Source of the DNA: an uncultured bacterium
Lineage (GTDB): Bacteria; Patescibacteriota; Gracilibacteria; Absconditabacterales; Absconditicoccaceae
NCBI GenBank assembly: GCA_947168815.1
Contig: CAMVNG010000001.1
Coordinates: forward strand, 310,001 to 374,000
Length of the DNA: 64,000 nucleotides
Reading direction: 5' to 3'
The position numbers were made by a program, and so were the translations under genes. Of this stretch, positions 32,411 through 43,128 are shown piece after piece. How positions within the stretch are numbered: position 1 is the first letter of the stretch; each line of letters opens with the position of its first letter. Below the pieces are notes generated by a model that was not told where the DNA came from, searched no databases, and saw only the letters and a list, made by a program, of their open reading frames with translations.

Positions 32411-35335
32411 ATGCCAGAAAAAAAAACATCTAAATACGTGTATTACCAAATCAAACCATTCAAAGATAATGACCTTTGAGTGGGGCATTGGGAAAAAGTG
32501 ATAAAAAACTTAATTTCACTCAAGTCTCAAAAAATTTCTTTCATAATCTACTGAAACAATACTCATATACAACTATACGTAAAGCTTCCTAGAGATTTTC
32601 AAATCTACTTTTCTAACACATTCTATACAACATTTACAACATCAGATCTTTGCGAAGCTGAACATTTACCAATCTGTAAAGAAAAAGTTTTCTTATGATT
32701 AACTAAAGAAAGCTTTTTTACTTGAAAAGAATGTACTTGAGTATTAAAGACAAAAGATGAATTCACCAAAGATTGATCATATCTTGACCCAATGAATGAT
32801 ATTTTTGCAGTATTCCAAAATGTTGATAAAGACTCCAATCTAAGAATAGAATTCGACTACACATTTAAATTAGAAGAAGATGATTTCACAAAATTCATGT
32901 GAAAAATGAAAAAAGGAATGAAAATATTCTTAGGAACTTATGGGAAAAAACAAGAAACTAAAGATACAGATGCACCAAAAGAAGAACCTAAAGATCTTCT
33001 TATGAGTGTTCGATACTCAATAAAGACAAAAGATCCTTATACAAAAGAAGGACTTTCAAAACTTCTTTCTTCAGTGTTCGCTCCATTCCTCTCTTCATGA
33101 AGTTTTGAAAAAAAGGAAATTAGAGAATGGATGCCTGTAAGCTTTTCTCAAGCCATCAACATGTTTCATCTTCCAACAAAAGCTAATTTTGTAAAATGAC
33201 TTGATTATACACTCTACAGAAAATTATCTTATCCAACAAATATTCCTACACCAGATAACACACCAGAAAAAGAACTTACACTACTTGGAGATACAGATTA
33301 TAGATGAGATAAAATCAGATTCGGAATCCGTGAAGAAGATAAATTCAGACACATGTATATTGTATGAAAAACATGAACCTGAAAATCAACATTCATTAAC
33401 AACATGATTATCTCAGATATGAGAGCATGAAATTGACTTTGCCTCCTTGACCCACATGGAGAACTGGTTGATGACCTTCTTGAATATATTCCATCAAATC
33501 GTATCAACGACGTTATTCTTTTCGACGTATGAGACGCTGAATATCCTATAGGATTTAACCTTCTTCAAGCAGATAATGAAGATGAAAAAAATAGAATTGC
33601 ATCCTGAGTAGTTTCAACATTCCAAAAGCTCTTTGATAATAGTTGGTGACCAAGACTAGAATATATTTTAAGAAACGTTGTACTTTCTGTTATTGACTAC
33701 CCTAATGCAACATTAATGCATATTTTAAGGGTATTAACCGATAAAGAATTCCGTGAAGAAGTAATTTCACATATTCATGATTCAGTGCTCCTAAAATTTT
33801 GGAACAATGAATTTAATAAATGGCAAGATAAACAAAGAGAAGAAGCCGTTGGTCCTATTACTAATAAAGTAGGACAATTTCTTTCATCAAGATTAGTAAG
33901 AAACATATTCTGACAACCTAGAACAAAATTAAGTCTTAGAAAAGCTATGGACGAATGAAAAATCATTTTAGTAAATCTTTCTAAAGGTAAAATTTGAGAA
34001 GATAATGCTAATATGATTGGATCTCTTCTCGTAACAAAAATACAGATAGATGCCATGTGAAGAGCTGATACAGCAAAACATCTTAGAACTCCATTCTATC
34101 TTTATATTGATGAGTTCCAAAACTTTGCTACTAAATCATTTGCCACTATTCTTTCAGAAGCAAGAAAATATAAATTATCTCTTATTGTTGCAAACCAATA
34201 TACTTCACAACTTGATAGCACAATTAGAGATGCCATTTTTGGTAATGTTTGAACGATATTCTCATTTACCCTCTGATATGATGATGCCGCTGTAATGACA
34301 TCTCAATATAAAGAAATGGTAAGTACTAATGACTTAATTTCACTTCCAAAATATACATGTTATACAAGACTAATGGTTGACGGTATTTCATCTGATCCGT
34401 TCAGTATGAAAACGCTTCCTCCATATAAAGCAGAATGAGATATTGCATATATTGAGAAGATTAGGAAACAGTCAAGACAAAGATATGCAATGGAAAGATG
34501 ACAACTTGAGGTTCTAATGAACGCTTGGAATAAAAAATCATTTTCTGCACAAGAAAAAATAGCTGAACAAGCAAGATTTGAAGGATTAGGATTAAGTGAA
34601 AAAGAAGCTAAAAACTTACAAGATTTTCAAGTACAACAAAATACTAACTGGTTCGTTGATGCTTCAATTGAAGATAAAATGGCTGATGCAATGATTGTCG
34701 ACGTAGAACAAGGAAATCACAAAATGATTTGGTATACAGCACCTAAAGGTCTTGAAAATGTTGCAAAACTACAAGTACAAAAATGAAAAATTGTTAAATT
34801 AGACGAGAAAACAGATCTTCATTTTTATGTAAGTATCTACCAACATAAATCACTTGTTTGTAACAATAAAAAACCATTAACAATTTGGATTGGTTCAAAA
34901 CAAGATGTAGAAAATCAATTAAAAGAAATCTATGAAAAATCTGGACTTAATCCAGAAACAACAGATTTCTTAAAATTAGTTCCTAATATCGAAAACTTAG
35001 AAAAAAAGCTCCCTAAAAAGGAATCAAAATGAGAAACAAACTCACAAAAAAAGAATCAGAAATCATGAAACAAAAGCACGAATTCTGAAACATGATTTAC
35101 AGTAGATAATATTAAACTTGGAGAAGAATACGACTGATACGTAAAACTTATGTATAATTACTGAATGTTTGTAACCGTAAAAGGTGTAGAATGATTACTC
35201 CATAAAAAACAAATTACAGCACCAGATGGTGTAGATTGGAAAAAGTACTACAATATCTGAGATAAAATCAAAGTAAAAGCTCATGAATTCAAGGATATTA
35301 ACTGAGAAAAAAGAGTTGTATGGACGCAACTCTAA
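32411..35335 (+). CDS. TraG/HerA-like P-loop ATPase with C-terminal S1 RNA-binding domain
   Basis: 974 residues. The N-terminal ~290 residues are a family-specific domain I do not recognise. Walker A is YIVGKTGTGKST at about 317-327, Walker B-like CLLDPHGELVDDL follows, and a second acidic motif is FYLYIDEFQNFATKSF. Then come VANQYTSQLDSTIRDAIFGNVGTIFSF and DLISLPKYTCYTRL, as in type IV coupling proteins/HerA ATPases. After a Lys-rich linker, residues ~900-974 form an S1/OB domain (LGEEYDGYVKLMYNYGMFV, VEGLLHKKQI, IGDKIKVKAHEF). The known relatives pump DNA or protein; the S1 tail suggests nucleic-acid contact. It overlaps convergent miaA by 4 bases. Confidence 0.82.
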
Positions 35336-36285
35336 AGATCTCGAACTTTATACATAACATTTTCTTTAGGACTTTGAATTCACTCTGCTATATATCTTCT
35401 AAACCAAGTTCTTTGTTTTTTTGCCAAGTGATGAGTATCTCTTTTTAAATACTCCTCCATTTTTTCATAATTATATTCTCATTGCAAATACCTAACAACC
35501 TCTTTATATCAAATTCATTGCATTGATTGTAAACTTGGAGAATATCACTCCTTTAAAAGAGCATCTACTTCATCAACTAATCACATTTTAAACATTTCTT
35601 TAATTCTTGCGTTAATCAATTGATTTGTTGTTTCCTTGTCTCTCCAAAGTCATAACATAAGCAATGGATGACGAACAGGCTGTTGAATATACCCTTCTGT
35701 CTTTGTTTTTCATGTTACATAAAAAATTTCAAGAGCTCTAATTATATATCTTATTGAATTAGGATGAAGTTTTGCTGCCTCCTCCGGATCTACTTTCATT
35801 AATTCTTGATGAAGAATCCCTGGATTTTTTTTCTCTTTCTCTTCTAATTCAGCTCTTAAATCATAATGAGGAGAACACTCTGGCATAGAATAATTCCTAT
35901 AAATCGTATCAATATAAAGTCATGTTCATCACACAATAAAAGGGAATTTTCATCTAACCAAAATATCATCTATTATCTTTTCTGAATCATCTTTCCATTC
36001 TCAAGCAGTATAGGTTTGATCTGGATCTACAATATCAATCTGATGATGCGGTATCTTCGCTCTAATTTCTGAAGAAATTTTATCCGTTCAAATATCCATT
36101 TTTCTAAAAATCTGTCTGGAATCAGAAGAAATAACTTCCATAGGGAAAAATTGAGACAACTCTACTGAAAGTCTACTTTTTCAGGTAGCAGTAGCTCACC
36201 AAATAACAACAACTCAGTCAGGATTATTCTCCTTAAAAGAATTTATCGTCTTCTTTGCATCTTCAAGAATTGATGAAAAATCCAT
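35332..36285 (-). CDS. miaA: tRNA dimethylallyltransferase MiaA
   Basis: Transfers a dimethylallyl group to N6 of A37 in tRNAs reading UNN codons. 317 residues. The P-loop is VVVIWGATATGKSRLSVELSQ, preceded by a ~25-residue N-terminal extension. Then come MEVISSDSRQIFRKMDIGTDK, HHQIDIVDPDQTYTAG, FIVGGTGLYIDTIYRNY and the C-terminal LKRDTHHLAKKQRTWFRR, all MiaA hallmarks. The last codons overlap the end of the ATPase gene on the other strand. Confidence 0.94.
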
Positions 36286-36331
36286 AATAATAACACAAGA
36301 TTATTAAAATTCACACACTAACACAAAAAGA

Positions 36332-37159
36332 TTATTGCTTTAATTCCCATTCTAAAACCTTCAAGAATTGTAAGAATAATCAATTTTTCTTTCAATTTTC
36401 ATACTCTCAACTCATTTTTTCTAAGAAGTATTTTTCATTAGCTGGAGCAATATCTCAATATACAGTAGATCCACTTAAACCATTATATAAACCAGCAAAT
36501 TTATACAAATCAGCATAATTAAATGAACGATATCATAATACAATTGGAGTATCTGGATTTTTAGAATTATACCAATTAATCTTATTCCAAGAGAACTCTA
36601 AAAAGTCCCTTATTGTTTGCTCAAATATTTCTTTCGTTATCTCTCAATTTCAATAATCCTTATTTACAATTTGGAAAGGTCAATCTCAGTTCTTAGGTAA
36701 ATAATATCAACAACTTGATTCTCTATACCATACAGCAATTGTTAATGCAGTTGGAAAATCATAAGCATAACTCAAATTATCTAAGGTATTATACCATCAA
36801 TAACAATTTTCTGTCAACTCTTCAGCATTAGCCAAAGAAGAAACATACTCAGATAACAAACTCTGTTTTAATTCCTCTGTCTCCTGTTTAGCAGCTTCTT
36901 TTTTAGTAGTAAATTTATTTAATGCATAATCTCTTAATTGTGTAAGATAATAACTAGTTTTCTCATCTGAGAAATATCAAATAAGATCTCTTGCCTGTTC
37001 ATAGAAACTCCACAATGCCTGATTATCATTTTCACTTAATGCAGTAATTTGCTGTTTTAATAATCAAACTTCCTGCTTTTCCTCATCATTTAATTCATAA
37101 GCAAAAACAGCCGTGAAGAAAAACAAACTAAATACCAATCAAAACAAAACTTTTTTCAT
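36332..37159 (-). CDS. secreted lysozyme-like (lytic transglycosylase) protein
   Basis: 275 residues. A signal peptide (KKVLFGLVFSLFFFTAVFAYEL) is followed by a helical charged region. From about residue 135 it has an SLT-type core: LTIAVWYRESSCGYY with the likely catalytic Glu147, then NGDGPFQIVNKDYG, which matches the E-S-x-x-x and NG-x-GxFQI pattern of transglycosylases. Probably cleaves peptidoglycan glycan strands outside the membrane. It follows the sugar transferase gene after 23 bases and precedes miaA. Confidence 0.78.
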
Positions 37160-37182
37160 ATATAGAAGGGAAAAAATAAAAA

Positions 37183-38556
37183 TTAGCGTCATTTAAATAT
37201 CACACCAAATGTTCATACAATAACATAAATATCTAACCATATAGACCGATTCTGAATATAATACAAATCCAATTTTGCTTCTTGATCAAAGCTCAAAGAA
37301 TCTCTTCAAAAAACTTGTGCATATCAAGTAATTCAAGGTTTTATACTCAACAATCTTTTCTGCCAAGGTTCATAATTTTTAACCTCATTCTCCAAATGTG
37401 GTCTAGGTCATACAAGAGACATTGTTCAAACAAAAACTGAAAAAAGCTGAGGTAATTCATCCAATGAAGTTTTACGCAAAAATTTTCATACTCTTGTTAC
37501 TCTTGGATCATTTTCTATCTTAGGCAACACTCAATCTCTTGTGTTAGCATCTGATTCAATAAGCTTTTTATAAAGATCATCAGCTTCTTTTCCTCCATAT
37601 CACACACTTAAATGAGTATACATTGTACGGAACTTCAAAAACGTAAACAATTTTCATCATGTTCACACTCTTTTTGATTTATAAATTACAGGACCTTTTG
37701 AATCAAGTTTAATTGCTATTGCAACCAATAAAAAGACTGGAGAAAGCAAAATGATTCAAAAGAAAGATCAAATCAAATCAAAAATTCTTTTTACTATAAT
37801 TGACCAACCATCTAGTTTAGAATGTTTATATTCTAATGCGATAATATTTTGGATAACCTCTGGTTTATAAACAACATCTTCCAAGAAAAAACCTTCTGAA
37901 ATATGGAAAAATCTTGTGTCATGGAATCTCGTTTTTTCAAAAATAGTTTGTAACTTATCTTTTTTAAAATTTCAAACAACCACACACATTTCATAATTTC
38001 AAAATTTTGTTTCCTCTATCTCATCTGAACGAATAAATTCTGTTGGCAAAGAAAAATTGTCTTTAATTGTTCTCAATATTTCGAAAGAATCCATTGTTTC
38101 ATCAGAAATAATAAGAATTTTTTTTCAAGATTTTTTCTCTTGTTGATACTCAATTGCCCTCCATCATTGATCAAAGAAAAAAATCACAATATAACTTAAT
38201 ATTCAAGCAAAGATAATAATAAATCTTGAGATTCAAAAAAAGAAGATAAATCCTTGTCCAAAATAAGATAAAAATGAAATAGAAATAAACCGATAAATCC
38301 AAGTTTTTGAGAATGTTTGAAAATGGTTAACAACTCTCCTATTTAAACAATAAAAGTCTTTAACAATTCAAATTAAAATAAATCAGGCACTTGAGATTAA
38401 AGAAAAAATCATCAACTCCTGAGGATTAATCAATGGAATAGGTAATTGAACTCAAGGAATTAGATCTGTCCACATCCTTATTTTATACATCAAAAAGAAA
38501 AGTGCATTAATAATAAGGAAATGAAAAAATGGTCTAATAAGACGGAGTTTAAACAT
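37183..38556 (-). CDS. polyprenyl-phosphate sugar-1-phosphate transferase (WbaP/PglC type)
   Basis: Membrane enzyme that starts glycan synthesis by moving sugar-1-phosphate onto undecaprenyl phosphate. 457 residues. About four hydrophobic N-terminal helices, a soluble central region (KKILIISDETMDSFEI), then a re-entrant helix and the catalytic domain: DLIGSFFGIILLSPVFLLVAIAIKLDS, GPVIYKSKRVG, FLKFRTM, LRKTSLDELPQLFSV, MSLVGPRPHL and KPGITGYAQVFG. Near the end YYIQN-x-SIWLDIYVI has CGG (codon 437) where the family has Trp (N-W-S). A partner for the WecG-like enzyme is plausible. Confidence 0.92.
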
Positions 38557-38778
38557 ACAATGTCTGTTTAAAACATAAAGAAATTAATCAACTAACTAAA
38601 GTATAGGATTTTCTACTCCCTTTTCAATTAATAAATCATCAGCATAACTAAAATGTCAATAGATATTCAATATTCTTTAAAAATCACTAGAGGAATCAAA
38701 CAAACTGCACAAATTTATTTATTTCTTTATTTAGTTTTTAGCTATAATTAAACTACTTTTATTAACAAAAAAATCATA
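38557..38778. other. 222-base divergent promoter region
   Basis: AT-rich gap between the sugar transferase and the EnvC-like gene. A perfect TATAAT at 38743-38748 in plus orientation, 30 bases before the EnvC-like ATG, is the likely -10 element; no clear -35 box is seen. No gene in the gap. Confidence 0.55.
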
Positions 38779-40752
38779 ATGAAAAAACAAATTGGATTTC
38801 TTATTTCGTTATCATTATTATTTCCATTAATAACTCAGGCGACTTCAGAGACTTGAGACATTTTCACATGAGAATTCTCAACAGATATTTCATTTAGATC
38901 TGCAGTTGAACAAGTTACAGAACTCAGAAATTCTCTTTCTTTGTTCAAGAATAGACTTAATGAAATGGATGCAGCATCAAAAGAAAAGCACGATTGAACT
39001 CTAGATGAGCAATATAAAGAAGTAAGAACCGAGATGGTAAAAGTTATCCAAGACATTAATAATTCAACACAAAAAATAACTTCAACATTAAAATCACTTT
39101 ATAAATATAAAGAAGCTCTAAAAGAAAACATTGAAACACTTAATGAAACAAAGCAACATCTAGAAATTGCAAAAAACTATCTTAATCAACTACTCGTACT
39201 TGTTTATAAAATGGAGAGAGAAATATATACAGAAAGTTGAGAAGAAGTTGATTTATTAAAGACTTTTGTAAAATCCGATGTCATGCCACAACTTTTAGCA
39301 TGAGATGATACATTAAGAATCCTATTAAATCAAATCAATACTCTTTTACAAAAAACATCAATCCAAGAAAAACAAAAAGAAGAAAGTGTTAATAGTCTTC
39401 TAAATTTAAAAGTTTCAGCACAAAAATCTCTTGATTATTATAAAACAGAGATGAAAAAACTCGAACAAAAAAAAGCATACTTAATCAGTTTCATGCAACT
39501 TTATAGTGAGAAAAAACTTCAAGAGGCTGTATTAACAGATAATGCATTCGAAGAAAGAAACTTACAAGAAGCTATTAACGGACTTGTTGGAGATATTGTA
39601 CAAAAAAAATATTTAGACACTAATGGGTTAAAAGAAAAAATAGCAGCTCTTAGTCAACATGTTGATAGCTCTGAAAATGAAGCTTCACCTGTTGCTTGGC
39701 CAACATATCCAATTACTCAAATTTTAACAGTTTTTAAAGACCAAGCATACGAAAGAGAAAATGGGTTTAAGAACCTTTGATTAAAACTCTCTATCGATTA
39801 TGGAACTCCAGTATATGCAATGAGAGACTGAATTGTCTATTATGTTGACAACTGAATAGCATGAATTAACTGGATTATGATTATGCATACAGATGGTTAT
39901 ATTTCAACATATGCTTACCTCAGCAAAATCTACATCCAACAATGAGATTATGTAAAAAGAGGTCAAGTTATTGCACAAAGTTGATGAGAACCATGAACTC
40001 AATGAGCTGGATTTATTTCAAAAGGAGCTAATCTAACCTTCTCACTCTATAAAGATGGAGTTGCTATAGATCCATTAACTGTATTAGATCTTAGTGTAGT
40101 TCAAGATAGAGAAAAAGTTCTTCCTGAAGAATATCGTTTAAAGTATTTTAACGATCAAATTATTAGAACTATAGATGTAACCAATGTATCTCTACTTAAA
40201 GGACGTACTGTAGATGAAAGAGCTCAAACATTCCTAAATTCCTATGCAGTAGGAACATATAGAAATCTTTCATTCTGGGATGAAGTAGTTAAAGGAACAA
40301 ATATTGATAGAGATATGGTAATATGTATCGCCTTTGCTGAATCTACACTTGGAAGATTCTTATCTACAGACAATAATATTGGTAACGTATGAAACAATGA
40401 TAGATGAGACCGTATCGCATATGCGAACCCTTATAATGGAGCAAGACTCATACCATTAACACTTAACAACCAATACTTAGGTAATTACCATACCATCAAA
40501 CAACTTTCAAGATACGGTAATGATGAATGAAAAATCTACGCATCAAGTCCAATTAATTGGCAATCAAATGTCCAAAAATGTTTATCAAAAATTAAGTGAT
40601 TCTATATTCCTGAAGACTATCCATTCAGAACAGCTCCAAATCCTAATGGAGTTGATAATGGAGAAATAGCTAATAACGGAAATTCAGAAATAGGAGAAAT
40701 GATGAATTGATCAGTTATGAAAAAAATTAATGGTGTTGCTGTTCAACAATAA
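38779..40752 (+). CDS. EnvC-like secreted protein: coiled coil, degenerate LytM (M23) domain and lysozyme-like domain
   Basis: 657 residues. Signal peptide KKQIGFLISLSLLFPLITQA. Residues ~35-310 form a long coiled coil (TELRNSLSLFKNRLNEMDAA, LYKYKEALKENIETLNETK). Residues ~325-440 have the LytM/M23 fold order (LSIDYGTPVYAMRDGIVYYV, YISTYAYLSKIYIQQGDYVKR, GQVIAQSG, ANLTFSLYKDG) but without the zinc-ligand His residues: YAHL is YAYL and HLHFE is ANLTF. From about residue 495 there is a lysozyme-like segment (VICIAFAESTLGRFL, NNIGNVGNNDRG, LSRYG). An inactive LytM behind a coiled coil is the EnvC/NlpD amidase-activator layout; the fused C-terminal domain is unusual. Confidence 0.8.
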
Positions 40753-40768
40753 AATAAAACAATATACT

Positions 40769-40798
40769 AAAAAAAGCACTCAGTTGAGTGCTTTTTTA
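40769..40798. terminator. bidirectional intrinsic terminator
   Basis: AAAAGCACTCA and TGAGTGCTTTT arms with a 2-base centre, flanked by A-run and T-run, between the convergent EnvC-like and stomatin-like genes. Confidence 0.85.
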
Positions 40799-40818
40799 TA
40801 TTAAGAAAACTTTTTGTA

Positions 40819-41568
40819 CTATGCTTTTTTATTAAATCCTTTAATTGCATCAAGGACTTCCATTGGAATCATCCAAACAGTAGTATTAGATTGATCAGAA
40901 CTCAAATCATTAATAGATTGTAATGTCCTAAGATGTAATGCCCCTGGAGCTTCAGCAAGCATTGTTGCAGCCTTTCTAAGATTTTCAGCACTTGCCAATT
41001 CTCACTCAGAAGTAATAATCTTAGCTCTCTTCTCTCTTTCAGCTTCAGCTTGTTTACCTATTGTTCTTTTCAAATCATCAGGAATATTAATATCCTTAAG
41101 TTCTACAGACAAAATATCAACTCCCCATGAATCAGATTTAGCATCAACTATAGCCTTGATTTTATCAGCTGCTTCTTCTCTTTTAGCTAAAAGCTCATCA
41201 AGCTCAAACTGTCAAACTATATTTCTCATTGTTGTAAGAGCAAATTGAGTCATTGCATAATCAAGATTTCTAACATTAAGAACAGCTTTATCTACTTGAT
41301 CCTCTTTAACTCTATAATAAATAACTGCATTTACTCAACAAGCAATATTATCCTTCGTCATTGCTTCTTGAGATGGAAGATCAACAGCCTTTTCTCTGAT
41401 ATCAACATTAATAGTTTTTTCAAGAATAGGCACAATAAGATTTAATCATGGAGTAAGAATCCTACTAAATCTTCCTAAAGTAAGGACAACTTTTCTTTCA
41501 TATTGATCTACAACCCTTACCATTGTAAACAAAAGAACAACAATAATTACCAAAATTAGAATTCGCAT
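40819..41568 (-). CDS. SPFH/stomatin (band 7) family membrane protein
   Basis: 249 residues. N-terminal transmembrane helix (residues 2-18), then the SPFH domain: VVDQYERKVVLTLGRFSRILTPGLNLIVPIL, INVDIREKAVDLPSQEAMTKDN, VNAVIYYRV, and a coiled C-terminal helix with KQAEAEREKRAKIITSEGELASAENLRKAA. Such proteins form membrane microdomain scaffolds. The second codon is CGA (Arg or Trp). It is third in an operon with the lipoprotein and gatC, 24 bases after gatC. Confidence 0.92.
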
Positions 41569-41592
41569 GGCTATATTTTGATAAAATAAAAA

Positions 41593-41868
41593 CTATTTAG
41601 TAAATGAAGTCTTAACAGCAACAAAATCTCACTTCTTATGAACACTGTTATCTAACAAATCCTTAGGATTATCATATAATTCTCCATCAGAAAAACATCT
41701 CAATTTTTCCTCATCTGAAATCTCAAATTTTTCTTCAGGAGTTTTTAATTGATCCAAAAACTGAATAATAGAATCCATATTATGTAAATATTTTTCCTTT
41801 TCTTCCGCCGTCAATTTCAATTTACTTAGAACAGCTAAATGCTCTAATTCTTGCTCTGTAATACTCAT
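41593..41868 (-). CDS. gatC: Asp/Glu-tRNA amidotransferase subunit GatC
   Basis: 91 residues from the ATG giving MSITEQELEHLAVLSKLKL. It has the GatC pattern: an N-terminal helix with HLA-x-LSKL-x-L, EEKEKYLHNMDSIIQFLDQL, and the later RCFSDGELYDNPKDLL close to the family's R-x-D-x-x. GatC links GatA and GatB in the enzyme that amidates misacylated Glu-tRNA-Gln and Asp-tRNA-Asn. gatA and gatB are not in the window. It lies between the lipoprotein and stomatin genes. A TTG two codons upstream is possible but less likely. Confidence 0.9.
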
Positions 41869-41888
41869 TCTCAATTTAAATAATAAAT

Positions 41889-42302
41889 CTAAATTTTATC
41901 AAATGCATCATCAACCTTTTTATTAATTACCTCCTTTACAGAAGACTTTGTTTCTTCTTTCAAGATTTCATATTGTCTTATAGCTTCTTCTTCTGCCTTA
42001 GTTCAAAAATCCTTTACAGTTTCTTGTGCTTGTTCTTTAATTCTTACCGTTTCTTCCGCGACCCTATCAAAAGTTTGATTTGCTGCACCAACTATTTGCC
42101 TTGCTCAAGTATTATTCTCAATAAACTCATTTGCTTTATCTCCAACATATTTCACTCAAGAATTAACACCCTGCTTAACTTGTTGATATTCTTCTGATTC
42201 TCTTACTGTATTAACAGAATCATTAAATTGATCTAACTGTTCAGCACATCAAGTTAAAACAAACAATGAGAATATAAGAACCATAACAAATAAATATCTC
42301 AT
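41889..42302 (-). CDS. small lipoprotein with helical repeat
   Basis: 137 residues. The signal sequence MRYLFVMVLIFSLFVLTGC is a perfect lipobox (L-T-G-C), and its Gly is a UGA codon, so the lipobox exists only with the recoded reading. The mature part is an amphipathic, Lys/Glu/Val-rich helix (TFDRVAEETVRIKEQAQETV), reminiscent of apolipoprotein/LEA-like helices. It would sit on the outer face of the membrane. First gene of a three-gene operon with gatC and the stomatin-like gene. Confidence 0.8.
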
Positions 42303-42419
42303 TAGCCACTATAAAAAGCTAAAATAACAATGTACTTATGCAGTTTTTTTATTGAAAATCAAGGGAGAATCACTAGGCTATCTAAAAGCATTTTTCTTAC
42401 TTCATATCTACATTTTAAC

Positions 42420-43109
42420 ATGCATATATATCTAATATCACTTTTCCCAGAACTTTTTGAAAGTTTTTTAACAACATCTCTAATTCAAAAAGCTCAAGAA
42501 AAAAAGATACTCACCTTCTCAACACATAATCCAAGAGCATTCTGTACAGATAAACACCAACAAATTGATGACCAAATATATTGATGAGGAGATGGAATGC
42601 TTATAAAAGCACAACCTATTGTTGACTGTATTGAAGATATCATAACAAAAAACAATCTAGAAAAATCTGATTTTTCTATTATATTTCCATCGCCATCAAA
42701 AGAAGTATTTAATCAAAAAATAGCATATTGATTAAGTAAAAAAGAACATCTCATTTTTGTTTGCTGAAGATATGAAGGAATAGATTATAGATGTGAGGCA
42801 TATCTCCAAAAAAAATATCATGAAAATTTTAGGAAAATTTCCCTTGGAGAATTTATTGTACTATGATGAGAAACTCCTAGTATGGTAATGATTGAAGCGA
42901 TAACAAGACTGATTCCATGAGTAATAAAAGAAAAATGAAGTCGAATTAATGAAAGTTACTCAATAAAAGAAGGATTAAAAAACCTCGAAGCTCCAAATTA
43001 TACAAGACCTTTAGAAGTTTTTTGAATGAAAGTCCCTGAAGAACTACTAAGTGGAAATGATAAAAAAGTTGAAAATCGAAGAGAAAAAAATAAAGGAACT
43101 ACCTCATAG
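42420..43109 (+). CDS. trmD: tRNA (guanine-37 N1)-methyltransferase TrmD
   Basis: Makes m1G37 in tRNAs, preventing frameshifts. 229 residues. Signatures: MHIYLISLFPELFESFL, the trefoil-knot SAM site IYGGGDGMLIKAQPI, FIFVCGRYEGID-type motif (LIFVCGRYEGIDYR), ISLGEFIVLGGE, and the C-terminal NYTRP and LLSGNDKKVEN-x-REKN. The last x is CGA (codon 220), where TrmD has the conserved Trp of W-R, and CGA also occurs in KGS-x-INES. It is a single gene between two minus-strand units, converging on the RelA/SpoT-like gene with 19 bases between. Confidence 0.95.
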
Positions 43110-43128
43110 CTCCTCATTTTTAATACCT

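Noticed and set aside
32411-35335. Integrative conjugative element suggested by the TraG-like ATPase
   Set aside because: There is no relaxase, VirB gene, integrase or base-composition change around it; neighbours are housekeeping genes.
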